From contig NZ_FNQB01000003.1 in assembly GCF_900107455.1 (NCBI RefSeq), forward strand, positions 1,178,001 to 1,242,000: 64,000 bases of DNA. The letters are read 5' to 3'. How positions within the stretch are numbered: position 1 is the first letter of the stretch; every line of letters starts with the position of its first letter. The notes beneath the pieces were generated by a model that was not told where the DNA came from, did not search any database, and saw only the letters and a program-made list of their open reading frames with translations. Position numbers and translations under genes: made by a program. The stretch is from Asanoa ishikariensis. GTDB lineage: Bacteria; Actinomycetota; Actinomycetes; Mycobacteriales; Micromonosporaceae. Positions 24,306 to 32,679 of this stretch are shown piece after piece.

Positions 24306-25444
24306 ATGGTTGTCAGCGTGACGGAGAGCGACTCGCTGCTGTTGTTGGACATCGCACGCGCGGTGTTGGGACGGTCCAGCGGTACGCGGTGGTCGGTGCG
24401 GCCCACGGATGCCTGGTGCCATGTGACATCGCCGGCCGGCGTGTCCCGCAAGCATGGTTGGAAGCTGCACCTGCGCGCGACCCCGCTGTCGGCGCCGCTG
24501 GTACTCGCGCGGGCGACCGAGGTACCGATCGAGCGGGAGTGCTCATTCAAGTTCGCCACGGCCATCCGCCGGGTCATCGAACTGGTCGACGGCTGGTACG
24601 ACCGCGGCGGCAGTGGGAAGTTCGTCACCGGGTACCCGACCGACGACGAGCACTTCCGGGTGGTCGCCGAGGAGCTGCATCGGGCGACCGACGAGATGGC
24701 CGGGCCGAGGATTCTGTCGGACCGGCAGCTTCGGCCAGGGAGCCTGGTCCACTACCGCTATGGAGAGTTCCTCAGCGAGCGGGCGTTCACCGACGACGGG
24801 TTGTTCGAGTAGCGGATGGTTGGCCCGGACGGCAGCGCCGTGAAGGACGAACGCCAGGCATGGTTCTCGCCGCCGGCGTTGGCACCTTCGCCGTTCCCGG
24901 ATTCCGCGGTAACGGCGGACGCCGCGCCGCAATCGGTGTTGCTGGACGGGCGGGTTTCGCGCGACCGGTGCGATCCGGCACGCCAACAAGGGCGGTGTCT
25001 TCCGCGCGGTCGACGAGTCCACCGGTACGGAGGTCGTGATCAAGCAGGCCCGCGCGCACTGCACCTGACCGGACTCGCACTCTCCGACAGCACGCTGGTC
25101 GACGCCGGCGTCCAGCGGCTGGGGCGCTGGCCGGCGTGTCGCCCGACCGCTGGAACGTCAAAGGGACGGTCCTCTGCTCCGGCTACGCCGGTGTCCTGCG
25201 GACCGCCCTGTCCGTGACGGAGTCCGCTTCGGATGCTCGGCTCCGCGCACTCGTCGAGGCGGCCGCGACCGCGACGCTCCAGGCCCACGAACCGGGCTCA
25301 CGCTTCGGCTTTCCACACTAAATCATGGGCGTCCGGGTCGATGGTGCCGACCTTCTGTACGGGGCTTCCGGCGTGGCACTCGCCCTGTACGACTACAGCC
25401 ACCACAGCCCCACGCCGTGGCCCTCTCTCCTACTGCTCAGCTAG
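24306..25444 (+). pseudogene. Class III/IV lanthipeptide synthetase (LanKC-like), inactivated
   Basis: From the ATG at 24306 the frame reads an N-terminal lyase-type region: GWKLHLRAT, then a Lys/Phe/Arg-containing FKFATAIRRV, GSGKFVTGYPTDDEHF, ILSDRQL and VHYRYGEF. A TAG at 24810-24812 interrupts it in frame, after which similarity continues (MVGPDGSAVKDERQAWFSPP). A frame change then gives a kinase-domain start, IRHANKGGVFRAVDESTG with VVIKQARAH. Most of the kinase is missing, and the cyclase-like end follows at once: KGTVLCSGYAGVLRTAL, a stop after FGFPH, then GADLLYGASGVALALYDY and LLLLS. Order and motifs match LanKC enzymes, which install lanthionine bridges in peptides, but length and lesions show it is dead. 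No precursor peptide gene was found nearby. Confidence 0.75.
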
Positions 25445-25518
25445 GCCACGCCTTTCAGCACCGCTTCAGTGGCCAGTTCTAGGTTTCGGGCAGGAATGGA
25501 TCTCTATTGGGAGTTTTG

Positions 25519-27717
25519 ATGCCTCTTGCTGTCCGGAAACGCTTAGTGGTGGTCGTTCCGACGATCGCCCTGCTGTTAGTCGCCAACCAGGCGCACGCTC
25601 AGCCAAGCCGCGATGGCGCCAGAACGACCATCATCAACGCCGACTCGCCCGCCGCGGTTCCCGACCACTACATGGTCAAGCTGGTGGACACCAGCTCCGT
25701 GCGATCCGAGAGCCTCGATGAGGTCGCGCACGGCCTAGCTACCACGTACGACGGGGAAGTCGACCACATCTTCAAGTTCGCGTTGCAGGGCTTCTCCGTG
25801 CGGATGGCGGCGGAGGACGCACAGCGCCTCGCCGCCGATCCCGCGGTGGAGTATGTGGAACAGGACCAGTGGGTGGGACCCGCCAACGACACGCAGGAGA
25901 GCCCAGGCTCGTGGGGCCTCGACCGCATCGACCACCGCAAGCGGCCCCTCAACGGCGCCTACAGCTATCCCAACGCGGGCGAGGGTGTGACCGTATACGT
26001 CCTGGACACCGGGCTTCGGATCACCCACACAGAGTTCGACTCCGGCGCACGCGCCCGCTGGGGTTGGGACTTCGTCGGCATGGACCCGATCTCGGATGAC
26101 TGCGGCAACCATGGCACGCATGTCGCGGGGACCATCGCCGGCACGAAATACGGCGTGGCGAAGAAGGCGACGGTGGTCGGTGTAAGGGTCCTGGATTGTG
26201 GCCCGAACACGCTGATCTCGAAGATCGCGGCCGGCATCGACTATGTCGTGCAGCACGCGCCGAGGCCGGCGGTCATCAACATGAGCATCGAATGCAAGCT
26301 GCCGTCGGGGCAGTCCTGCTCATGGCCGACGCTCGACTCAACGGTCAACTCCGCGATCCAGGCCGGCATTCCGGTGGTGTTCGCTGCCGGAAACTTCAAC
26401 AACGACGCCTGTAAACGCGGCCTTGCCGGCATTCCAAACGCGATCGTCGTCGGCGGCACCGAAAGCAACGACTCGCGCTCAGGGAGTTCCAACTGGGGGG
26501 CATGCGTGGACATCTACGCCCCCGGTGAATCGATCGTTTCCGCAGGGTCCGCCAGCGACACGGCGGTGCTTTCATTGAATGGCACCTCGATGGCGGCACC
26601 ACATGTCACCGGGGCCGTCGCGCTCATCATGGCGCGCAGCGCCCAGTGGGCGCAGCAGACACCAGCGGATATCACCGCCGAGTTGGTGGCCCGGATGTCC
26701 ACCAAGAACGTGCTGACCAATCTCACGCCCAGCGACCCGAACAAGCTGCTCTACAACGATGGCCCGCCGGTCCGGGGAGGATCCTCGATAGCAGTGGCGC
26801 CCAACGCGGACGGGCGGCTCCAACTGGTCGCGGCGACCGCGGACGGACGCTGGATCTCTCGTACCCAGATCACACCCGGCACCACCGCTTTCACTGACGC
26901 GACGTCGCTGAACGTCAGCCGAAACTACTACTCGGTCGCCGCGCAGCGGGCCGTGGGCAACGCCAAGGTCACCACCGTCGCGCTTACCCGAACCGGAAGT
27001 ACGTCACCTCCCCTGAACGACGGTGAGGAGATCGTCATCGCGGAGCAGCTGGCGCCGAACTTCAACAACTGGACGGAAAGCCCGGCCACGCTCGACGGTC
27101 GGCTCACCGCTGCCGCCCTCTCCAGCCGTGGCGACCTGCTGGAGATGTGGGGTGCCAACACTCTGGGACAGGTGTGGCGCCGCACGCAGACAACATCCTC
27201 CATCACGAACTGGTCGGCTTGGCAACCGTTCGGTGCCTTCGGGGCGGGCGCCGCCGTACGGTCCATCGCCGCGGAGCAAAACGCCACCGGACTGCCCCAG
27301 GTCTTCGTGACGACGACGGACGGGCGGCTCCTGACCGGCTGGGAGACCCTGAAGGGCGGCGGCTTCATGACCGCGCAGGTACCCGGGCTGCCCGGTGGGG
27401 CGAAGGTCCGCTCGATGGCCGTCGCCCGCTACCCCGACGGCAGGGTGTTCCTCGCCGCGACTGACGACAAGGGGCAGGTCTTCAGGACCGAGCAAAACAA
27501 GGGCTGTCAGGAGAGCTTCGCCTGCAACAGCTGGTGGACCTGGTCGCTGCTCGATGGCTCGGTGCGATCCCTGGCAGCCGACGTCAACGCCAACGGCCTC
27601 GTCGAGGTGTTCGGTGTGAACGCCGCCGGTCAGATCTTCCACGTTGCGCAGGTGGATGCCGACGGCAACAACTGGACGAAGTGGTCTCAGATCCCCGGCG
27701 CACCCCTGCGGCCCTAG
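25519..27717 (+). CDS. Secreted subtilisin-family serine protease (S8) with C-terminal beta-propeller-like repeats
   Basis: 732 residues from the ATG at 25519 (GGGAG 5 nt upstream). Signal peptide (LVVVVPTIALLLVANQAHA), then an inhibitor-I9 propeptide (DHYMVKLVDTS ... VEYVEQDQ), then an S8 domain with an intact catalytic triad: Asp163 in YVLDTGLR, His198 in GNHGTHVAG and Ser357 in NGTSMAAPH. Asn in FAAGNFNNDAC is the oxyanion residue. From about 420 come repeats of the form RSxAxxxNxxGxxxVFxxxxDGRL with W-rich ends, resembling tachylectin-like propeller blades that bind surfaces or glycans. Proteinase-K-like secreted proteases of this layout are common in actinomycetes. It is followed after 33 bp by a catalytically dead relative. 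Confidence 0.9.
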   Translation: MPLAVRKRLVVVVPTIALLLVANQAHAQPSRDGARTTIINADSPAAVPDHYMVKLVDTSSVRSESLDEVAHGLATTYDGEVDHIFKFALQGFSVRMAAEDAQRLAADPAVEYVEQDQWVGPANDTQESPGSWGLDRIDHRKRPLNGAYSYPNAGEGVTVYVLDTGLRITHTEFDSGARARWGWDFVGMDPISDDCGNHGTHVAGTIAGTKYGVAKKATVVGVRVLDCGPNTLISKIAAGIDYVVQHAPRPAVINMSIECKLPSGQSCSWPTLDSTVNSAIQAGIPVVFAAGNFNNDACKRGLAGIPNAIVVGGTESNDSRSGSSNWGACVDIYAPGESIVSAGSASDTAVLSLNGTSMAAPHVTGAVALIMARSAQWAQQTPADITAELVARMSTKNVLTNLTPSDPNKLLYNDGPPVRGGSSIAVAPNADGRLQLVAATADGRWISRTQITPGTTAFTDATSLNVSRNYYSVAAQRAVGNAKVTTVALTRTGSTSPPLNDGEEIVIAEQLAPNFNNWTESPATLDGRLTAAALSSRGDLLEMWGANTLGQVWRRTQTTSSITNWSAWQPFGAFGAGAAVRSIAAEQNATGLPQVFVTTTDGRLLTGWETLKGGGFMTAQVPGLPGGAKVRSMAVARYPDGRVFLAATDDKGQVFRTEQNKGCQESFACNSWWTWSLLDGSVRSLAADVNANGLVEVFGVNAAGQIFHVAQVDADGNNWTKWSQIPGAPLRP

Positions 27718-27750
27718 CGGCAGCAGTCATCGAAAGGAGTCGAGTACACC

Positions 27751-30700
27751 GTGAACCGTTTTGCCCGCACGACCATTGCGATAGCGGCAGCCGGGTTGTT
27801 GGCGACTTTCCCCAGCGGCCTAGCCATCGCGGCGCCCGAAGTCCCGCCGACAAGGAGCGATGGCCTCGCCCCGTTGATCTCACCGCCAGGCGCGACCCTG
27901 GTGAAAGACCACTACGTCGTGGTGCTCAAAGGCGATCCAGGCACCGACAGCGCCAGGCAGTCTTTGACTGAGGCACTCGATCACGCCCGCGACATTGGCG
28001 TCTCCATCGACGCACCGTACGACCGCGTTGCCAACGCCTACGTCGCGACGTTGACGGCAAGCCAGCTCGAGCAGGTCCGGGCTGACCCGGCCGTCGCGCA
28101 CGTCGAGGCCGACCGGCTCATATCGGCGGCGGCTGCGGCTCGTGGTGCGCCGCCTAGGGCGGCGGAGCCCGTGTACAAGACGGGTAACGCGTCCGCCACC
28201 GCGGGCTTCGACGTGGACGCCCCGGCCCCCTCCTGGGGTCTGGACCGGATCGACCAGCCGGCCTTGCCGCTGGACAACGAATACCACTTCGAGGTGGTCA
28301 ACCCTTCGGCGAACATCACCATCTACGTCATGGACTCGGGCATCAACAGCACGCACAACGAGTTGTCCGGCAAGGTCGATACTGGGATGACCAACGTGTT
28401 CGACGGGAGGGGTACCCAGGATTGCTATGGCATCGGAACGGCGGCCGCGAGCCTGGCCGCAGGCCGCACACTTGGTGTGGCCAAAGGGCTACAAGACTCC
28501 GTACGCCTGCGCTCTGTGCGTGTCATCGACTGCGAGGGTCGCACCACCCTGGCGCAGATACTCGACGGCTACAGCTGGATCGAGGTGCGGGCCAATATTC
28601 ACAACGTGAAGCCCGCCGTCGCATTCACCGGTTTCCGGACCTCGGCCAGCCCGACGCTGGACAACGCGACGCGCAATCTGCGGGCCGCCGGCGTTCACAC
28701 GGTGGTAGCCGGGGTGAACTTCGGAACCACTGGGCCATTGGCTACTCAAAACAACTGCGATCTCTCGCCGCAGCGCGCGGGCTTGCCGCTCGTGGTCGGA
28801 TACACCGGAAGTAATGACAGCCGCATCACCAACAGCGGCTGGGGCCCGTGCACCACCCTCCTCAGCCCGCAGTTGGGCACCAAAGCCGCGTTGCACACCA
28901 GCAATTCGGCAACCATCGTCCTCAGCCAGGATGACCTCAGGACAGCGGGCGCTGGATACGTTGCAGGCGTCGTTGCCATGCAGATTCACCGGCATCCGAC
29001 GTTCACCGTGCAACAGATCGAGGGCGCGATCCTCAACGAGGCGAAGCCGGTGGTGACCAACACCAACGGAACGAGCAACCGGTTGGTGCACTGGCCGTAC
29101 GGCGGAAACGCCGAGCCTGAACCGGAGGAGCCCGAAGAGCCCGAAGAGCCGGAATGGGGCCCGGCGGAGGCGGAGCTGGGCCGGTCGGTCAGCGGCGACT
29201 TCGATGGCGACGGCATGACCGACTTCGCCCTGACCGACGACGCGCCGGCCTGCAACCAAGGTGACGAGTTCAACGGCCAGAACGTCGTGGCGACGACCAG
29301 GGGCCAAGGCGGGTTCAAGATTGCCCGGGGAAGCCCTCCGTTCGCCGCCACGATCAACTGCGCGAAGCACCTTATCACCGGCGACTTCAACGGCGACGGC
29401 ACGGACGACGTCGCAGCCATCGGGCGGTCCGGCTGCACGGCCCAGTGCGACCAAGGCGCCGTGATGACCGCCAGCACCAACGGCAACGACGACAGTGTGT
29501 TCTACGCCGTGGACGGTGTGACCCCGAGCGACGTAGGTTTCGTGCCGAACGACCAAAGCCCGGGCGATCACTTCTTCAGGAAGGCCATCGACGAACGGTC
29601 AAGGTTTGTCGCGGGCAACTTCAACGGTGACGAGAAAGACGACATCGTCATGCTCCACCAGCCGGACGTCAGCCCCTGCCCGCACCCCTGCAACGCCCCG
29701 GGCGACTGGCACGTGTACGACGGCGCGCTGCTCACCTCCACCGGCAACGGCAAGTTCACCGACAGCTGGATCGAGTTCCCCCAACCCTTCGCCTACTGGT
29801 CCGAGGACCGGGCGAACCCGACCGGCAAAAACAACATCACCGTGGCCGCTGAGGACTTCGACGGCGACGGCTACGACGACATCGTTCTGACCGGCGGGTA
29901 CGGCTGGCACACGCAACCCGTGGCGTTCTCCAACGGCAACGGCACCTTCAGCGTCAGCAACGCGAACCTGCCGGGCTTCGCCTCCCTGGCCCAACAGCCG
30001 GGACAAAACGGCATCAAGACGAAGGTCGCCGTCGGCGACTTCAACAAGGACGGCCGCGCCGACATCGCGCTGGGCGGGATACAGAGCTGGGCCAACGTCC
30101 CGGTGGCGCTATCCCAGGGCGACGGGACGTTCATCCAAACCGGCTGGACTCCGTCGAACAGCGGGATCATGCTGGTGGCGGCCAAGGAGAAAGCGGGGTT
30201 CCTCGGGGGCGACTTCGACGGTGACGGCCGCGGCGACATCGCGCAGCCCCACGCCTTCACCAGAGTGCCCGTCAGCTTCTCCCAAGGTGACGGGCACTTC
30301 AACACCGTGGCCAACTGTGTGTGCGAGGCGGACGCCTATCCGGCGCACCCCGGCACTTCCATCGCGGCCTCCGTCGGTCACGACGGCCGGATGCGCGTCT
30401 TCGGCGTCGACCAGGCTGAAGGCGTCTGGCACACGCGTCAGGTGAGCACGGGATCCGAAACCGTGGCGCCATGGACACCCGGCGGGAGCAACCAACGGAC
30501 GGTGGCGTCGCAGGCCAACGCCGACGGGACCGTCGCACTGTTCGCCGCCGATGTCAGCGGGAAGCTGTTCAATGTCCAACACCACGATCCCACCAGCAAC
30601 ACACAGTCGTGGACGCCGATGGCAACACCGGAAGACGGACGGGTCACGTCCGTAGCCGTGGCACGTAACGCGGACGGCCGGCTTCAGCTGTTCGCCGCCA

Positions 30701-31242
30701 CGACACACTCCACTTCGACTAAGGCCGGGGTCTGGACACGGCGAGAGACGTCGGCCGGCTCTGGCACCTGGTCGGACTGGGTCCGGATCGGCAGCACGGT
30801 CTATCACAAGGGCCGGACCGTGGCCGCGGAAACCAACGCCGACGGTCGTATCGAGCTGTTCGTCCTCAACAACGGCAAACAACTCCACCACCTCTGGCAG
30901 GTCGCACCAGGCTCCGAGGCGTGGTCGGATTGGACCCTGATGCCACACGCGCTCACCTCGATCGCCGTTGCCCGCAACAGCGACGGACGGCTGGAGATAT
31001 TCGGCACCAATGACAAGACCGAACTCTGGCAGCGATGGCAAACATCCCCCGGATCCGCCACCTGGTCCGGATGGGCACTCATGGGCAAGAACGCTCGCTC
31101 GGTCGCCGCGGAAACCAACGCCGATGGGCGGATAGAGCTGTTCTCGGTCACCCAGTACGGCACCGGCTGGCACCGTTGGCAGAAGCCAACCGGCGGCTGG
31201 AGCAACTACAAGTCGCTGGGCAACCCCCACCTGCGTCCCTAG
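27751..31242 (+). CDS. Secreted subtilase-like pseudoprotease with FG-GAP and propeller repeats
   Basis: 1163 residues from GTG 27751 (AAAGGAG 11 nt upstream). Signal peptide (TTIAIAAAGLLATFPSG), I9-like propeptide (KDHYVVVLKGDP ... VAHVEADRL), then an S8 fold (SWGLDRIDQPALPLDNEY). Asp195 is kept (YVMDSGIN), but the His motif reads CYGIGTAAAS (Ile228 at the His place) and the Ser motif GTSMAxPH is replaced by QDDLRTAGAGY, so no triad exists. A Pro/Glu hinge (EPEEPEEPEEPE) leads to about six FG-GAP/VCBS units with Ca-binding DxDxDG loops (GDFDGDGMTD, GDFNGDGTDD, EDFDGDGYDD, GDFNKDGRAD), then propeller repeats like those of the upstream protease. The frame is intact over 3.5 kb, so it is kept by selection rather than decaying. 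Probably co-transcribed with 25519. Confidence 0.88.
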   Translation: MNRFARTTIAIAAAGLLATFPSGLAIAAPEVPPTRSDGLAPLISPPGATLVKDHYVVVLKGDPGTDSARQSLTEALDHARDIGVSIDAPYDRVANAYVATLTASQLEQVRADPAVAHVEADRLISAAAAARGAPPRAAEPVYKTGNASATAGFDVDAPAPSWGLDRIDQPALPLDNEYHFEVVNPSANITIYVMDSGINSTHNELSGKVDTGMTNVFDGRGTQDCYGIGTAAASLAAGRTLGVAKGLQDSVRLRSVRVIDCEGRTTLAQILDGYSWIEVRANIHNVKPAVAFTGFRTSASPTLDNATRNLRAAGVHTVVAGVNFGTTGPLATQNNCDLSPQRAGLPLVVGYTGSNDSRITNSGWGPCTTLLSPQLGTKAALHTSNSATIVLSQDDLRTAGAGYVAGVVAMQIHRHPTFTVQQIEGAILNEAKPVVTNTNGTSNRLVHWPYGGNAEPEPEEPEEPEEPEWGPAEAELGRSVSGDFDGDGMTDFALTDDAPACNQGDEFNGQNVVATTRGQGGFKIARGSPPFAATINCAKHLITGDFNGDGTDDVAAIGRSGCTAQCDQGAVMTASTNGNDDSVFYAVDGVTPSDVGFVPNDQSPGDHFFRKAIDERSRFVAGNFNGDEKDDIVMLHQPDVSPCPHPCNAPGDWHVYDGALLTSTGNGKFTDSWIEFPQPFAYWSEDRANPTGKNNITVAAEDFDGDGYDDIVLTGGYGWHTQPVAFSNGNGTFSVSNANLPGFASLAQQPGQNGIKTKVAVGDFNKDGRADIALGGIQSWANVPVALSQGDGTFIQTGWTPSNSGIMLVAAKEKAGFLGGDFDGDGRGDIAQPHAFTRVPVSFSQGDGHFNTVANCVCEADAYPAHPGTSIAASVGHDGRMRVFGVDQAEGVWHTRQVSTGSETVAPWTPGGSNQRTVASQANADGTVALFAADVSGKLFNVQHHDPTSNTQSWTPMATPEDGRVTSVAVARNADGRLQLFAATTHSTSTKAGVWTRRETSAGSGTWSDWVRIGSTVYHKGRTVAAETNADGRIELFVLNNGKQLHHLWQVAPGSEAWSDWTLMPHALTSIAVARNSDGRLEIFGTNDKTELWQRWQTSPGSATWSGWALMGKNARSVAAETNADGRIELFSVTQYGTGWHRWQKPTGGWSNYKSLGNPHLRP

Positions 31243-31248
31243 GGTTAT

Positions 31249-31293
31249 TGCCGCGGCGGTCAGGTTTGTCAGCGAGACCTGACCGCCGCGGCA
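31249..31293 (+). terminator. Strong hairpin terminator after the protease operon
   Basis: TGCCGCGGCGGTCAGGT (31249-31265) is exactly inverted at 31277-31293, a 17-bp stem with an 11-nt loop, 6 nt after the pseudoprotease stop. Confidence 0.8.
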
Positions 31294-31427
31294 CCACACC
31301 GACGACGAGTCGTGCCCCAGGCGGGAGCCGAAACCGCTAATGGCCGCATTGGAGGAGGCTGTCCGGCCTTCGGACACCTGGGCCTGGATGCGGCGTGTGG
31401 CGCCGCCTGCCGCCCACCCCGTGATGC

Positions 31428-31721
31428 TCAGGCGGGACCCGGATCGTCGATCCGTTCCCGCAGTTGGGCATTCGCGATCCGGGCCCCTGCGGCCTGGTTC
31501 TCGTGCGCGGTCAGCGAACGGCCGAGCTCGTCGAGAGTGGGCAACAACCGCTGCGATACAGCCCGCCGATTCAGCGCGTCGAGGGCGGCGGCCTGCCGCC
31601 AGACCTTGCGCTGTAGCTAACGCCGCACCGCGGTCAGGTCACCATCGAGCTGGGCCCGCAGGCCGTCCCGCTCGGCCGCCAGCTCGACCAGCTGCGATCG
31701 GGCGTCGGTAGACGGGGTCAT
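31428..31721 (-). pseudogene. Small coiled-coil protein gene interrupted by an in-frame TAG
   Basis: The ATG at 31721 has a near-ideal ribosome binding site (GGGAGGTGA, 4 nt spacing). 34 codons (MTPSTDARSQLVELAAERDG, then RAQLDGDLTAVRR) end at TAG 31617-31619. The same frame then continues with coding character for about 62 codons (KVWRQAAALDALNRRA, LLPTLDELGRSLTAHENQ, IANAQLRERIDDPGP) to TGA at 31428. All is predicted helix with Leu/Ala heptads. This is either a nonsense-mutated gene or a 34-residue product with an accidental tail. No family is recognised. Confidence 0.45.
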
Positions 31722-32006
31722 GTTCTCACCTCCCTCCGACCAGGTGGCAGTCAGCGCACCGCCCAGGTCAGGCTCGTGGAAGGCGACCACGCGGAGGCCG
31801 ACAGAGGCCGCGTCACAGCACAACAGGCCAAGGGACAGCTCGTCGGACGGCAAGCAGCACCAAGGTGTTGGAAGTTTTATGCCAGTCATCGACGACGTCA
31901 GCATGGGCCACGGCGAAATCGAGAGCCGCATGTGTCGCCCGGCAAGCTTGCATCGCTGGCGGCAGGTCACCACGGGTAACCAGGTAGAGACGGGAGATCG
32001 CAATCC

Positions 32007-32475
32007 GTCGACCTGCACCGGTTCCGCTCGCTCACCAGCCAGGCTCGCGGCTGCGGCGACGCGGGCGACACCACGGTGCAGGTGTCTTTGCCGCACGAGG
32101 CGCTCAGCCTGCGGCGCGGTCCGGCGCTCACCGGCACGGATGGCCGGTGGGCGGGGACATCCGGTTCACGCTCGAACGGAAGCGGGTCGCCGCCCGGCTC
32201 GCCCACTGCGACGCCCGGATGCGTCTGGGCGGGCACGGCGACGTGGTGTCCGACCTGGCCGAACTCGCCGCCGAGGACCCGCTGCACAGGAGGTGATCTC
32301 CCGCCTCATGCTGGCGCTCTACCGCACCGGCCACGTCGGGGCGGCGCTCGACTCCTTCGCGCAGGCGCGGCAGCGGCTCGTCGACCACTTGGGCACCGAC
32401 CTGGGCGTTGAGCTGGACGGGTGGCACCGGCGCATCCTGCGCCGGGATGCCGCGCTGACGGGTTTCGGGACGGGA
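32007..32475 (+). pseudogene. Remnant of a BTAD (SARP-type) regulator domain
   Basis: Three frames in order give BTAD fragments: VDLHRFRSLTSQAR and LRRGPALTG; then FTLERKRVAARLAHCDARMR and GDVVSDLAELAAEDPLH; then VISRLMLALYRTGHVGAALD and the family end RLVDHLGTDLGVEL. Two frameshifts (near 32150 and 32290) separate them. It lies immediately upstream of an intact SARP gene and is probably an older, decayed relative. Confidence 0.65.
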
Positions 32476-32679
32476 CGCCAGTCCAGGCCAGCCGGAGCGG
32501 GGGTCGGCGCCGATCGGCCGGATGAAGCACCTTTGACGCAGCTCAGAGTCGGCTGGTTCCCGCCGCTGTGTGTCGTATTTTTGTAACGCACGGAAGTCCG
32601 GACAACGAAAACCGATCTGCCACGCGTCGCGTAGTTCGATGTGTGGCCGTAAAGGGGATCGGTATCTTTGGGGGTTTCC

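Noticed and set aside
24800-24820. In-frame TAG in the lanthipeptide synthetase as a recoded or read-through codon
   Set aside because: Further frame changes and a large kinase deletion follow, so the gene is dead regardless of this codon.
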